A DNA stretch of 13,888 nucleotides from Solirubrobacteraceae bacterium (GTDB lineage: Bacteria > Actinomycetota > Thermoleophilia > Solirubrobacterales > Solirubrobacteraceae). Position 1 is the first letter of the stretch. Each line of letters starts with the position of its first letter. This document shows, one piece after another, positions 1-5,949 of the stretch. The notes below the pieces were generated by a model. That model was not told the origin of the DNA, ran no database searches, and saw only the letters and a list, made by a program, of their open reading frames with translations. The stretch lies in assembly GCA_025928415.1 (NCBI GenBank), contig JAICJK010000020.1, positions 1 to 13,888 on the forward strand. Direction: 5' to 3'. A program made the translations under genes and the position numbers.

Positions 1-993
1 GACACGGCGCGCGTCACGGGCGCCGGCGCGGGGAACCTGCTGGCGCGGATCGCCGGCCGGGCCGAGCGGACCGTCCTGCTCTGCGCCCATCTCGACACGG
101 TCGGGCACGCCGGCGTCGTGGAGCCGGTCTGCGAGGAGGGCGCCTGGACGAGCGCCGGCGACACGATCCTCGGCGCGGACAACAAGGCCGCCGTCGCGGT
201 GCTGCTCGAGGTGGCGCGGCGCTGCGCCGCCTCGCCGGCCGGGCCACCACCCGTCGGCCTCGAGCTGCTGTTCACGGCCTCCGAGGAGAACGCGCTGGCC
301 GGCTCGAAGGCCTTCGACGCCTCGCGCCTGCGGGCCGACCTGGGCTACGTCTTCGACCAGGCGACGCCGATCGGGGGGATCGTGATGGCCTCGCCGACCG
401 CCTACCGCGTCCACGCCGCGTTCCGCGGCCGGCCCGCGCACGCCGGCATCCGGCCCGAGGACGGGCGCTCGGCGATCGTGGCCGCCGCGCGGGCGATCGC
501 CGCGCTCGAGCTCGGCCGCCTCGACGAGGGCACCACCGCGAACGTCGGCTCGATCGCCGGCGGCGGGCCGGGCACCAACGTCGTGGCCGAGCACGCGTCC
601 TTCGAGGCGGAGGCGCGGTCCCTGGACGAGGAGCGCGTCGAGGGCGTCGTCGCCGCGATGGTCGACGCCGTCCACGACGCGGCCAACGAGCCCGCCTGCG
701 CCTGCGACGTCGACGTGGACGTCCGGCGGGTCTTCAGCGGCTACCGGCACACGGGCACCCAGGCCTCGGTCGTGGCCGCCGAGGCGGCCCTGCGCGCCTG
801 CGGCCACACGCCCAGCCGCATCGTGACCGGCGGCGGCTCGGACGCCAACGCGCTCGAGGCGCAGGGGCTGCCCGTCACCAACCTCGCCAACGGCACCGAG
901 CGCAACCACGAGCCGACCGAGCGGGTCACCGTCGCCGCCCTGGAGGGCATGCTCGACGTCGCCCTCGCACTGCTCGACGAGCTCGGCGGGTAG
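1..993 (+). CDS. PepT-like M20 family metallopeptidase (5' end missing)
   Basis: This is the C-terminal 330 residues of a zinc-dependent M20 peptidase, most like the peptidase-T-like group, which removes N-terminal residues from small peptides in the cytoplasm. The frame is open from base 1, so the start lies outside the window; the GTG at 118 cannot be the start because the metal motif HLDTV lies before it (window residues 30-34). Further expected ligands are visible: D60 in GADNKAA, the Glu pair E95-E96 in TASEEN, D119 in YVFD, and a late His303 in ERNHEPTE. A GGGSDAN motif precedes the last His. The middle part (about residues 130-230) matches the dimerisation domain inserted in M20 enzymes. 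All catalytic landmarks are present, so it is probably active. The substrate cannot be read from the sequence; a related dipeptidase or amidohydrolase activity is possible. The NUDIX gene starts 9 bp after its stop, suggesting an operon. Confidence 0.85.
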   Translation, partial: DTARVTGAGAGNLLARIAGRAERTVLLCAHLDTVGHAGVVEPVCEEGAWTSAGDTILGADNKAAVAVLLEVARRCAASPAGPPPVGLELLFTASEENALAGSKAFDASRLRADLGYVFDQATPIGGIVMASPTAYRVHAAFRGRPAHAGIRPEDGRSAIVAAARAIAALELGRLDEGTTANVGSIAGGGPGTNVVAEHASFEAEARSLDEERVEGVVAAMVDAVHDAANEPACACDVDVDVRRVFSGYRHTGTQASVVAAEAALRACGHTPSRIVTGGGSDANALEAQGLPVTNLANGTERNHEPTERVTVAALEGMLDVALALLDELGG

Positions 994-1002
994 GGGAGGG
1001 AC

Positions 1003-1545
1003 ATGAGCGACCGCGACTTCGAGCCGCTGGGCGGCGAGACGATCCACGAGGGCAAGATCTTCACGCTGCGCGACGAGCGCTTCCGCTTCACCGAGGACGG
1101 GGCGGAGGTGCGGCGGGAGATCATCCGCCACCCCGGCGCGGTGGGCATGGTCGCCCACGACGGCGCGCACGTCTGGCTCGTGCGCCAGCCGCGCGAGGCG
1201 ATCGCAGACCCGGACGTCCTGGAGATCCCGGCGGGCCGCCTGGACAAGGACGGCGAGGCGCCGCTGGCCTCGGCCAAGCGCGAGCTCGCCGAGGAGATCG
1301 GCAAGGCGGCCGCCCACTGGGAGCCGCTCGGGTCGTTCTACTCGAGCGTCGGCATCCTGGACGAGGAGGTCCACCTGTTCCTGGCCACGGGCCTGTCCGA
1401 CGCGTCGGCCGACTCCGGCGAGCAGGAGCGCATCGAGATCGTCCCCTGGCCGCTCGGCGACCTCGACGGGGCGCTGGCCGCCACGCAGGACGCCAAGACG
1501 CTGATCGCGCTCACCCGCCTGCGCGACCGGCTGGCCGGCGGCTGA
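1003..1545 (+). CDS. NUDIX hydrolase, probable ADP-ribose pyrophosphatase
   Basis: A 180-residue NUDIX enzyme that probably hydrolyses ADP-ribose to AMP and ribose 5-phosphate, limiting free ADP-ribose in the cytoplasm. The NUDIX box spans residues 78-100: G78, E85 and RELAEEIG at 93-100. It has six residues rather than five between the first Gly and the first Glu. I recall the same one-residue extension in mycobacterial ADP-ribose pyrophosphatase, so it is not a defect. The EIPAG just before the box (74-78) and DAKTLIAL near the C-terminus (163-170) are typical of the ADPRase subgroup. The ATG is well supported by a GGGAGG ribosome-binding site just upstream. It sits 9 bp after the peptidase gene and 54 bp before the recombinase gene. 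NUDIX next to xerD and deoB is also seen in Bacillus (nudF). Other nucleotide-sugar substrates cannot be excluded. Confidence 0.88.
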   Translation: MSDRDFEPLGGETIHEGKIFTLRDERFRFTEDGAEVRREIIRHPGAVGMVAHDGAHVWLVRQPREAIADPDVLEIPAGRLDKDGEAPLASAKRELAEEIGKAAAHWEPLGSFYSSVGILDEEVHLFLATGLSDASADSGEQERIEIVPWPLGDLDGALAATQDAKTLIALTRLRDRLAGG

Positions 1546-1571
1546 CGGCGGCGTTGCAGTCGCAGGGTCCG

Positions 1572-1584
1572 GCGGTCAGACCGC
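1572..1584. promoter_or_regulatory. Perfect 13-bp dyad upstream of xerD
   Basis: GCGGTC-A-GACCGC is a perfect inverted repeat with a one-base centre. It is framed by GGGT (1565-1568) and ACCC (1587-1590), which can pair to extend the dyad around a small internal loop. It lies between the NUDIX stop and the xerD start, ending 15 bp before the ATG. It could be an operator or a transcription-attenuating hairpin; there is no following T-run, so a classical terminator is unlikely. Confidence 0.4.
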
Positions 1585-1599
1585 GAACCCAACGGGCAC

Positions 1600-2547
1600 A
1601 TGGCCGCCGTCCCCGTCCCCGCCCCCGTCGCCGTGCGCTTCGAGCAGCACGTCCTCGACTTCCTCGCCTACCTCGAGTTCGAGCGCGGGCTGTCGCGCAA
1701 CACGCTCGACGCCTACCGGTCGGACCTGCTGCAGCTCGGCGCCTACCTCCAGCGCACCGGGGTCGACGCCCTCGAGGCCGGCCACCGGGACCTCGCGGGC
1801 TTCCTGTCCGAGCTGGCCGCCGGCAGCGAGGCCCGCCCGCCCGTCGCGCCGGCGACGCTGCAGCGCAAGGCCGCGTGCCTGCGGTCGTTCTACCGCCACC
1901 TGCGGCGCTCGGATGTCCTGTCGACCGACCCGACCGCCGACCTGCGCGCGCCGCGCAAGACCCAGCGCCTGCCCAAGGTCCTGTCGCGCGACGAGGTCGC
2001 GCGGCTGCTGCGGTCCCCGCGCGGCACGGCGCCCGCCGCCCTGCGCGACCGGGCGCTGCTCGAGCTCATGTACGCCTGCGGCCTGCGCGCCAGCGAGGCG
2101 ATCGACCTCGAGGTGGGGGACATCGACCTGCGGCTGGGGGTGCTGCGCGCCCGCGGCAAGGGGTCCAAGGAGCGCCTGGTCCCGGTCGGCCGCGAGGCGA
2201 TCGCCGCCGTCCGCAGCTACCTGCAGCGGGGGCGCCCGGCGCTGGTCGGGCTGCGCGAGGAGCGCCACCTGTTCGTCAACCAGCGGGGCGGCGGGCTGAC
2301 CCGCCAGGGGCTCTACAAGATCGTCCAGCGCCACGCGGCCGACGCGGGGCTCGCCGACAAGATGAGCCCGCACACCCTGCGCCACACCTTCGCGACCCAC
2401 CTGCTCGCCGGCGGCTGCGACCTGCGCTCGCTGCAGGAGATGCTCGGCCACGCGGACATCGCCACGACGCAGATGTACACGCATCTCAGCGCCGAGCGCC
2501 TCAAGGACGTCTACTTCCAGGCCCATCCCCGCGCCGTCGCACGCTGA
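1600..2547 (+). CDS. xerD: Tyrosine recombinase XerD/XerC
   Basis: A 315-residue site-specific tyrosine recombinase. In this family XerC and XerD act at the chromosomal dif site to resolve chromosome dimers at division. The N-terminal SAM-like DNA-binding domain spans about residues 12-105 (FERGLSRNTLDAY at 28-40). The catalytic domain is complete: R163 in GLRASE, K187 in GKGSK, H258 and R261 in HTLRH, H284 in LGHADI and the nucleophile Y293 in TQMYTH. Length is normal (about 300). The ATG at 1600 is chosen because it directly precedes the conserved N-terminal domain. No clear Shine-Dalgarno sequence is seen, but an inverted repeat lies just upstream. The neighbours (NUDIX before, deoB after) match the xerD locus of Bacillus, supporting XerD rather than a phage integrase; assignment between XerC and XerD rests on that context. 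No att sites or mobile genes surround it. Confidence 0.92.
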   Translation: MAAVPVPAPVAVRFEQHVLDFLAYLEFERGLSRNTLDAYRSDLLQLGAYLQRTGVDALEAGHRDLAGFLSELAAGSEARPPVAPATLQRKAACLRSFYRHLRRSDVLSTDPTADLRAPRKTQRLPKVLSRDEVARLLRSPRGTAPAALRDRALLELMYACGLRASEAIDLEVGDIDLRLGVLRARGKGSKERLVPVGREAIAAVRSYLQRGRPALVGLREERHLFVNQRGGGLTRQGLYKIVQRHAADAGLADKMSPHTLRHTFATHLLAGGCDLRSLQEMLGHADIATTQMYTHLSAERLKDVYFQAHPRAVAR

Positions 2548-2554
2548 ACGCCGG

Positions 2555-2654
2555 GGCGCGGGACGGTGCGGTCCCACCGACCCAGGCCGGCGCGGGAGCC
2601 GCGGTCGCGCCGATCCGGGGTGGCGCGGGAGGCGCGGTCGCGCCGCGCCGCGTC
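2555..2654. repeat. Three tandem degenerate copies of a 33-34-bp unit
   Basis: The spacer between xerD and the lipoprotein gene is largely made of three head-to-tail units, each beginning GGCGCGGGA: 2555-2588, 2589-2621 and 2622-2654. The first 24 bases of units 2 and 3 differ at one position only; unit 1 is more diverged (it shares GGCGCGGGA, then GCGGTC and CCGA in register). Units 2 and 3 each contain GGCGCG and CGCGCC arms that could form a short hairpin, and unit 1 contains a GGGAC/GTCCC hairpin. No coding role is likely. Confidence 0.75.
2560..2575 (+). terminator. Possible weak hairpin after xerD
   Basis: GGGAC at 2560-2564 and GTCCC at 2571-2575 form a 5-bp stem with a 6-base loop, 12 bp after the xerD stop. 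There is no T-run, so at best it is a weak or Rho-assisted stop. It lies within the first tandem repeat unit, so the pairing may be incidental. Confidence 0.2.
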
Positions 2655-2666
2655 GGGGGCCTGTGG

Positions 2667-2672
2667 CACGAT
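2667..2672 (+). promoter_or_regulatory. Possible -10 element for the lipoprotein gene
   Basis: CACGAT, preceded by TGTGG, is a weak match to a -10 hexamer, 11 bp before the ATG at 2684. It would give a leader of only a few bases. It lies just after the tandem repeats. No -35 match is visible. Confidence 0.22.
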
Positions 2673-2683
2673 CGTCGCCCGCC

Positions 2684-3253
2684 ATGCGCCGCCTGATCGT
2701 GATCCTCGCGCTGGGCGCCGTCGCCCTGCCGGGCTGCGGCGCCGAGCGCCAGTCCCCGCCGGACGTCGCCACGGCGCAGGCCCCCGTGGGCACGCGCGCG
2801 GTGCGCTTCGCGCAGGACGGCATCCGCTTCACCGCGCCGGGCAACTGGCGCGTCACGCGCGGCCAGGCGCCGCTCGTGGCCACGGTCAGCTCGGGCCGCG
2901 CGACGATCGCGATCTACCGCTACCGCCGCGTCGAGCGCCTGCCGCACGGCACCAAGCAGATCAGCGCCGCCGCCGCCGCGCACTCCAACGCCGCGCTCAC
3001 CCGCGACCCGAAGATCCAGGAGCTGGCCAACCGCGTCGTGCGCTACGGCGGCCTGCGCGGCTTCCAGCTCCGCGCCGCCGAGACGATCGTCGGGCAGCCG
3101 CGGATGGTCCTCTCGACCCACCTGTTCGGGCACCGCGCGGAGTTCGTCGTGGACGCCTTCGCCCCCGCCGAGGACTTCCCCCGCGTCGACCCGGCCGCCT
3201 TCAGGCCGCTGCTGGCGTCGCTGCACCTCTCCCGGCCGGCGGGCGGCGCTTGA
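2684..3253 (+). CDS. Putative secreted lipoprotein
   Basis: A 189-residue protein with a clear lipoprotein signal: MRR, a hydrophobic stretch (4-15) and the lipobox LPGC with the lipidated Cys at residue 18. It should be exported by Sec, acylated and anchored to the outer face of the cytoplasmic membrane. A spacer of about 20 residues is followed by a compact domain starting VRFAQDGIRFTAPGNWRV; such an opening (a short motif then 'P-x-x-W') recalls PsbP/Mog1-like domains of many actinobacterial lipoproteins, but I cannot assign a function. A GTG 21 bp upstream (2663) is in frame, but the ATG gives a conventional signal peptide. The stop overlaps the deoB start, so the two are probably translated together, although nothing in the protein suggests a role in nucleoside metabolism. 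It sits inside what is otherwise a known xerD-deoB order. Confidence 0.75.
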   Translation: MRRLIVILALGAVALPGCGAERQSPPDVATAQAPVGTRAVRFAQDGIRFTAPGNWRVTRGQAPLVATVSSGRATIAIYRYRRVERLPHGTKQISAAAAAHSNAALTRDPKIQELANRVVRYGGLRGFQLRAAETIVGQPRMVLSTHLFGHRAEFVVDAFAPAEDFPRVDPAAFRPLLASLHLSRPAGGA

Positions 3254-4410
3254 GCGGCGCCCGGCGCGCCTTCGTGGTCGTCCTGGACGCGTGCGGCGCG
3301 GGCGCGCTGGGCGACGCCGCGGACTACGGGGACGCCGGGACCGACACGCTCGTCCACCTCGCCGAGGCCGTCGGCGGGCTGGACCTGCCGGCACTGGGCG
3401 GCCTGGGGCTCGGCAACGTGCGCCCGCTGGCCGGCGTCCCGCCCGCCGATGCGCCGGTCCTCCACGGCCGGCTGCACCCGCTCGGCCCCGGCAAGGACTC
3501 GACCACCGGGCACTGGGAGCTCATGGGCGTCGTGGCGCCCGCGCCGCTGCCGACCTACCCGGACGGGTTCCCGCCGGAGCTGATGACCCGGCTGGAGGCG
3601 CTGACCGGCCGGCGGTTCTGCTGCAACCGGCCCGCCAACGGCGTGGCCGTGCTGGAGGACTTCGGGGAGCATCACCTCGCCACGGGCGAGCCGATCCTCT
3701 ACACCTCCGCGGACTCGGTCCTGCAGGTGGCGGCCCACCACGACCGGCTGGCCGAGGACGAGCTCGTGGAGCTCTGCCGGACGATCCGCGCGGCGATGAC
3801 AGGTCCCCATGCCGTCGGCCGGGTGATCGCGCGCCCGTTCGCGGGCCGCCCCGGCGCCTGGCGGCGCACCGAGGGCCGCAAGGACCTGTCGATCCTCCCG
3901 CCCGGGCGCTCCTACCTGGAGGCGATCGCCGAGGCGGGCTGCGAGGTCCACGCGGTCGGCAAGGTCCGCGACCTGTTCGCCGGGGTCGGGATCACCCATG
4001 CGCATGCGGGCGCGACCAACGCGGCCGCGCTGCAGCGCACCACCGCGCTGCTGGACGGCGAGCTGGAGCACGGCCTCGTGTTCACCAACCTCGTGGAGAC
4101 CGACCAGCTCTACGGGCATCGCAAGGACGTCGAGGGGTTCCACGCCGCGCTGCGGCGCATCGACGCCGTCGTCGCCGGGTGGCTGGGCGCCCTGCGCCCC
4201 GGCGACCTGCTCGTCCTGACCGCCGACCACGGCTGCGACCCGGCGGCGCCGCACACCGACCACACCCGCGAGCACGCGCCGCTGCTGGCCGTGTTCAGCG
4301 GGCATGGCGGCCGCGCGCACGACGGCCCGCTGGCCGACGTCGGCGCCAGCGCGCTGGCCTGGCTGACCGGGCGCTCCGAGCCCGGGCTGCCGGGCCTACC
4401 CTTCCTCTGA
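3250..4410 (+). CDS. deoB: Phosphopentomutase
   Basis: Interconverts ribose (or deoxyribose) 1-phosphate and 5-phosphate in the cytoplasm, feeding salvaged nucleoside sugars into the pentose phosphate pathway. It belongs to the alkaline phosphatase superfamily and needs two Mn2+. With the TTG at 3250 as start it has 386 residues, close to the family norm. Metal ligands are all visible: D13 (VLDACGAG), D285 and H290 (ETDQLYGH), D326-H327 (TADHGCD) and H338 (HTDHTREH). The phosphorylated Thr is T85 in KDSTTGHW. These agree with Bacillus cereus numbering as I recall it to within one residue, which supports the chosen start. TTG shares the bases TTGA with the stop of the lipoprotein gene, implying coupled translation. 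No ATG or GTG lies upstream of the first metal motif at a sensible distance. No nucleoside phosphorylase gene is visible beside it. Confidence 0.93.
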   Translation: MSGARRAFVVVLDACGAGALGDAADYGDAGTDTLVHLAEAVGGLDLPALGGLGLGNVRPLAGVPPADAPVLHGRLHPLGPGKDSTTGHWELMGVVAPAPLPTYPDGFPPELMTRLEALTGRRFCCNRPANGVAVLEDFGEHHLATGEPILYTSADSVLQVAAHHDRLAEDELVELCRTIRAAMTGPHAVGRVIARPFAGRPGAWRRTEGRKDLSILPPGRSYLEAIAEAGCEVHAVGKVRDLFAGVGITHAHAGATNAAALQRTTALLDGELEHGLVFTNLVETDQLYGHRKDVEGFHAALRRIDAVVAGWLGALRPGDLLVLTADHGCDPAAPHTDHTREHAPLLAVFSGHGGRAHDGPLADVGASALAWLTGRSEPGLPGLPFL

Positions 4411-4415
4411 GGAGG
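4410..4415 (+). promoter_or_regulatory. Strong ribosome-binding site for mutM
   Basis: AGGAGG, a consensus Shine-Dalgarno sequence, begins on the last base of the deoB stop codon and lies 8 bp before the mutM ATG. It fixes that start and suggests that mutM is translated from the deoB transcript. Confidence 0.75.
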
Positions 4416-4423
4416 AGCCGCCG

Positions 4424-5272
4424 ATGCCCGAGCTGCCAGAGGTCGAGACCGTCCGCCGGGCCCTGGCGCCCGTGGTCGAGGGCCGCCGCCTGCAGGCCCT
4501 CGTGATCCACGACGCGCGCTGGTGCGCGCCGCTGGCGCCCGAGGAGCTGGCCGGGCTCGTCGAGGGCCGCCGCGTCGAGGCGCTGCAGCGGCGGGGCAAG
4601 TACCTCGTGTGGGCGCTCGAGGACGACGTCTTCCTGCTCGTGCACCTGCGGATGACCGGCACGCTGCTCGCCGACCCGGCACCCGCGCAGCCCTACCGCC
4701 GCGTGACCTTCGCGCTCGGCGACGGCCGCGAGCTGGCCTTCTGCGACCCGCGGCGGTTCGGGACGGGCGAGGTCGCGCTCGGCCCCGAGGCGCTCGCGGC
4801 GTTCTTCGACGCCCGGCTGGGCCTCGAGCCGCTGGACGGCGCGCTGACCGGCCCGGTCCTGCATGCGCTGACCCGCGGCCGGCGCGCGCCGGTCAAGGCG
4901 TTCCTGCTCGATCAGCGCCGGATCGCCGGCGTCGGGAACATCTACGCCGACGAGGCGCTGTTCCGCGCGCGGATCCACCCGCTGCGCCCCGCGGGGGCGC
5001 TGACGCGCGCGCAGTGCGAGGCGCTCGCGTCGGGGGTGCGCGAGGCGCTGACGGCCGGGCTGGCCGCCGGCGGCGCGACGATCGACGACTTCCGCCACCC
5101 GGACGGCGTGGCGGGCGCCTTCCAGGACGAGTTCCTCGTGCACCGGCGCAGCGGCGAGCCGTGCCCGGCGTGCGGGCGGCCGGTCGTGAAGTTCGTCGCG
5201 GGCGGGCGGGGCACCTACGCCTGCGAGACCTGCCAGCCGCGGCCGCGGGCCCGGCGGCGGCGCGCGGCCTGA
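4424..5272 (+). CDS. mutM: Formamidopyrimidine-DNA glycosylase (Fpg)
   Basis: A bifunctional base-excision repair enzyme that removes 8-oxoguanine and ring-opened purines from DNA and cuts the abasic strand. The 282-residue length is typical. The protein begins MPELPEVETVRR, giving the catalytic Pro2 (N-terminal after Met removal) and Glu3. K59 (RRGKY) and the HLRMTG loop (74-79) match the family. The helix-two-turn-helix is at about 168-180 (AGVGNIYADE, with N172). The C-terminal zinc finger has C247, C250, C267 and C270, with the catalytic-loop Arg262 in GRGTYAC. The first residues favour Fpg over Nei. A consensus Shine-Dalgarno lies 8 bp upstream and the gene follows deoB by 13 bp. The last dozen residues are an Arg-rich tail. 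In an organism with about 75% GC DNA, guanine oxidation repair should matter, though that is only a general inference. Confidence 0.95.
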   Translation: MPELPEVETVRRALAPVVEGRRLQALVIHDARWCAPLAPEELAGLVEGRRVEALQRRGKYLVWALEDDVFLLVHLRMTGTLLADPAPAQPYRRVTFALGDGRELAFCDPRRFGTGEVALGPEALAAFFDARLGLEPLDGALTGPVLHALTRGRRAPVKAFLLDQRRIAGVGNIYADEALFRARIHPLRPAGALTRAQCEALASGVREALTAGLAAGGATIDDFRHPDGVAGAFQDEFLVHRRSGEPCPACGRPVVKFVAGGRGTYACETCQPRPRARRRRAA

Positions 5273-5292
5273 CCGCCCGCCGGGCGCCGGCG

Positions 5293-5320
5293 CGTTTGCC
5301 CGTCCCTCGCGACGGCAACG
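5293..5320. promoter_or_regulatory. Imperfect dyad upstream of the 5329 gene
   Basis: TTGCCCGTC (5296-5304) and GACGGCAA (5311-5318) pair across a 6-base loop, with one bulged C at 5301. The flanking CG (5293-5294) can pair with CG at 5319-5320, leaving T5295 bulged. It lies in the 56-bp gap between mutM and the next gene, 8 bp before that ATG. It may be an operator or a hairpin ending the deoB-mutM transcript; there is no T-run after it. Confidence 0.35.
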
Positions 5321-5328
5321 CTCGGGCC

Positions 5329-5940
5329 ATGCAGACGCTCCCCGCCACTCCGCCCGTCCCGCTGTCGGCGGCAGGGCGCATCGCCCACGACGTCGGCCTC
5401 GCCGGGCTGCTGGGCGGCAGCCTGTTCGGGCGCCTGGCGCTGCATCCGAGCGTCACGGAGATCAGCGACCCGCGCGAGCGCGGCAAGGTCGTCAACGCCG
5501 CCTGGCGCCGCTACGGGACCGTCAACTCGCTTTCGCTCGCCGCGGTGCTGGCGGGGTGGGCCGGCGCCCGCGCCGGCGAGGCCGGCGACCGCCGCCTCAC
5601 GCCCGCCGGCCGGCGCCTGGCGCGCGCCAAGGACGTCCTGGTCGGGTGCGTGGCGCTGACCGGCGCCGCCGGCGCGGTCCAGGGCATGCGATTCGCCCGC
5701 GCCGCCCCGCACGGCGCAGTCCCGCTGCGCGACGGCGACCACGCGGCGCCGGAGGCCACCCGGAACCAGAAGAGCGCCAAGCGCAGCCTGAACGCGCTCG
5801 GCGCGGCAAGCCTCGCGGGCGAGCTGGCCCTCGTCGCCGTGCATGCCGCGTCGACCCGGGAGGAGGCCCGCCGGGCGGCGTCGCGCGGGAGGTTGCTGCC
5901 GGGCGCCGGGCGTGTCCTGCCGGGCGCCGGGCGGGCCTGA
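5329..5940 (+). CDS. Hypothetical membrane protein, four predicted helices
   Basis: A 203-residue protein I do not recognise. Four Ala/Gly/Leu-rich hydrophobic stretches, at about residues 22-39, 65-84, 102-121 and 152-173, suggest an integral inner-membrane protein. Between helices 1 and 2 is a charged stretch with DPRERGKVVNAAWRRYG (48-63), which looks like a conserved loop. The segment 128-150 is polar. The C-terminus (179-203) is Arg/Ala-rich and ends in two copies of LPGAGR, encoded by a 21-bp tandem duplication. The ATG at 5329 is chosen because it precedes the first helix and follows an inverted repeat; no Shine-Dalgarno is clear. The frame has G/C third positions and stays open throughout, and it ends 6 bp from a convergent gene, which supports it as real. 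No function is proposed. Confidence 0.6.
   Translation: MQTLPATPPVPLSAAGRIAHDVGLAGLLGGSLFGRLALHPSVTEISDPRERGKVVNAAWRRYGTVNSLSLAAVLAGWAGARAGEAGDRRLTPAGRRLARAKDVLVGCVALTGAAGAVQGMRFARAAPHGAVPLRDGDHAAPEATRNQKSAKRSLNALGAASLAGELALVAVHAASTREEARRAASRGRLLPGAGRVLPGAGRA
5896..5933 (+). repeat. 21-bp tandem duplication at the 3' end of the 5329 gene
   Basis: The 17 bases CTGCCGGGCGCCGGGCG occur at 5896-5912 and again, exactly, at 5917-5933, a period of 21 bp (seven codons). They encode the two LPGAGR repeats just before the stop codon. The unit is itself rich in inverted GGCGCC symmetry, so slippage during replication is a plausible origin. Confidence 0.7.
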
Positions 5941-5949
5941 CGCGCGTCA
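5938..5949. other. 12-bp palindrome made by two convergent stop codons
   Basis: TGACGCGCGTCA is a perfect palindrome: the + strand stop (TGA, 5938-5940) and the minus-strand stop (5949-5947) form its ends. It could form a short hairpin usable from either direction, but it is small and lacks T-runs. Confidence 0.45.

Noticed and set aside
1600..2547. xerD as a phage or integron integrase marking a mobile element
   Set aside because: No att repeats, tRNA or phage genes are nearby, and the neighbours are conserved chromosomal genes.
2555..2654. The tandem repeats as a CRISPR array or dif site
   Set aside because: Units are directly adjacent with no unique spacers, and the sequence is GC-rich, unlike the AT-rich dyad of dif.
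1554..2696. Other-frame open frames across xerD
   Set aside because: Arg/Pro/Ala-rich translation with no motifs; the 1600-2547 frame has the complete tyrosine recombinase catalytic set.
2566..3249. Upstream in-frame extension of deoB from 2566
   Set aside because: The extension is Arg/Pro/Ala-rich, overlaps the lipoprotein gene entirely, and the metal ligands match family numbering when TTG 3250 is used.
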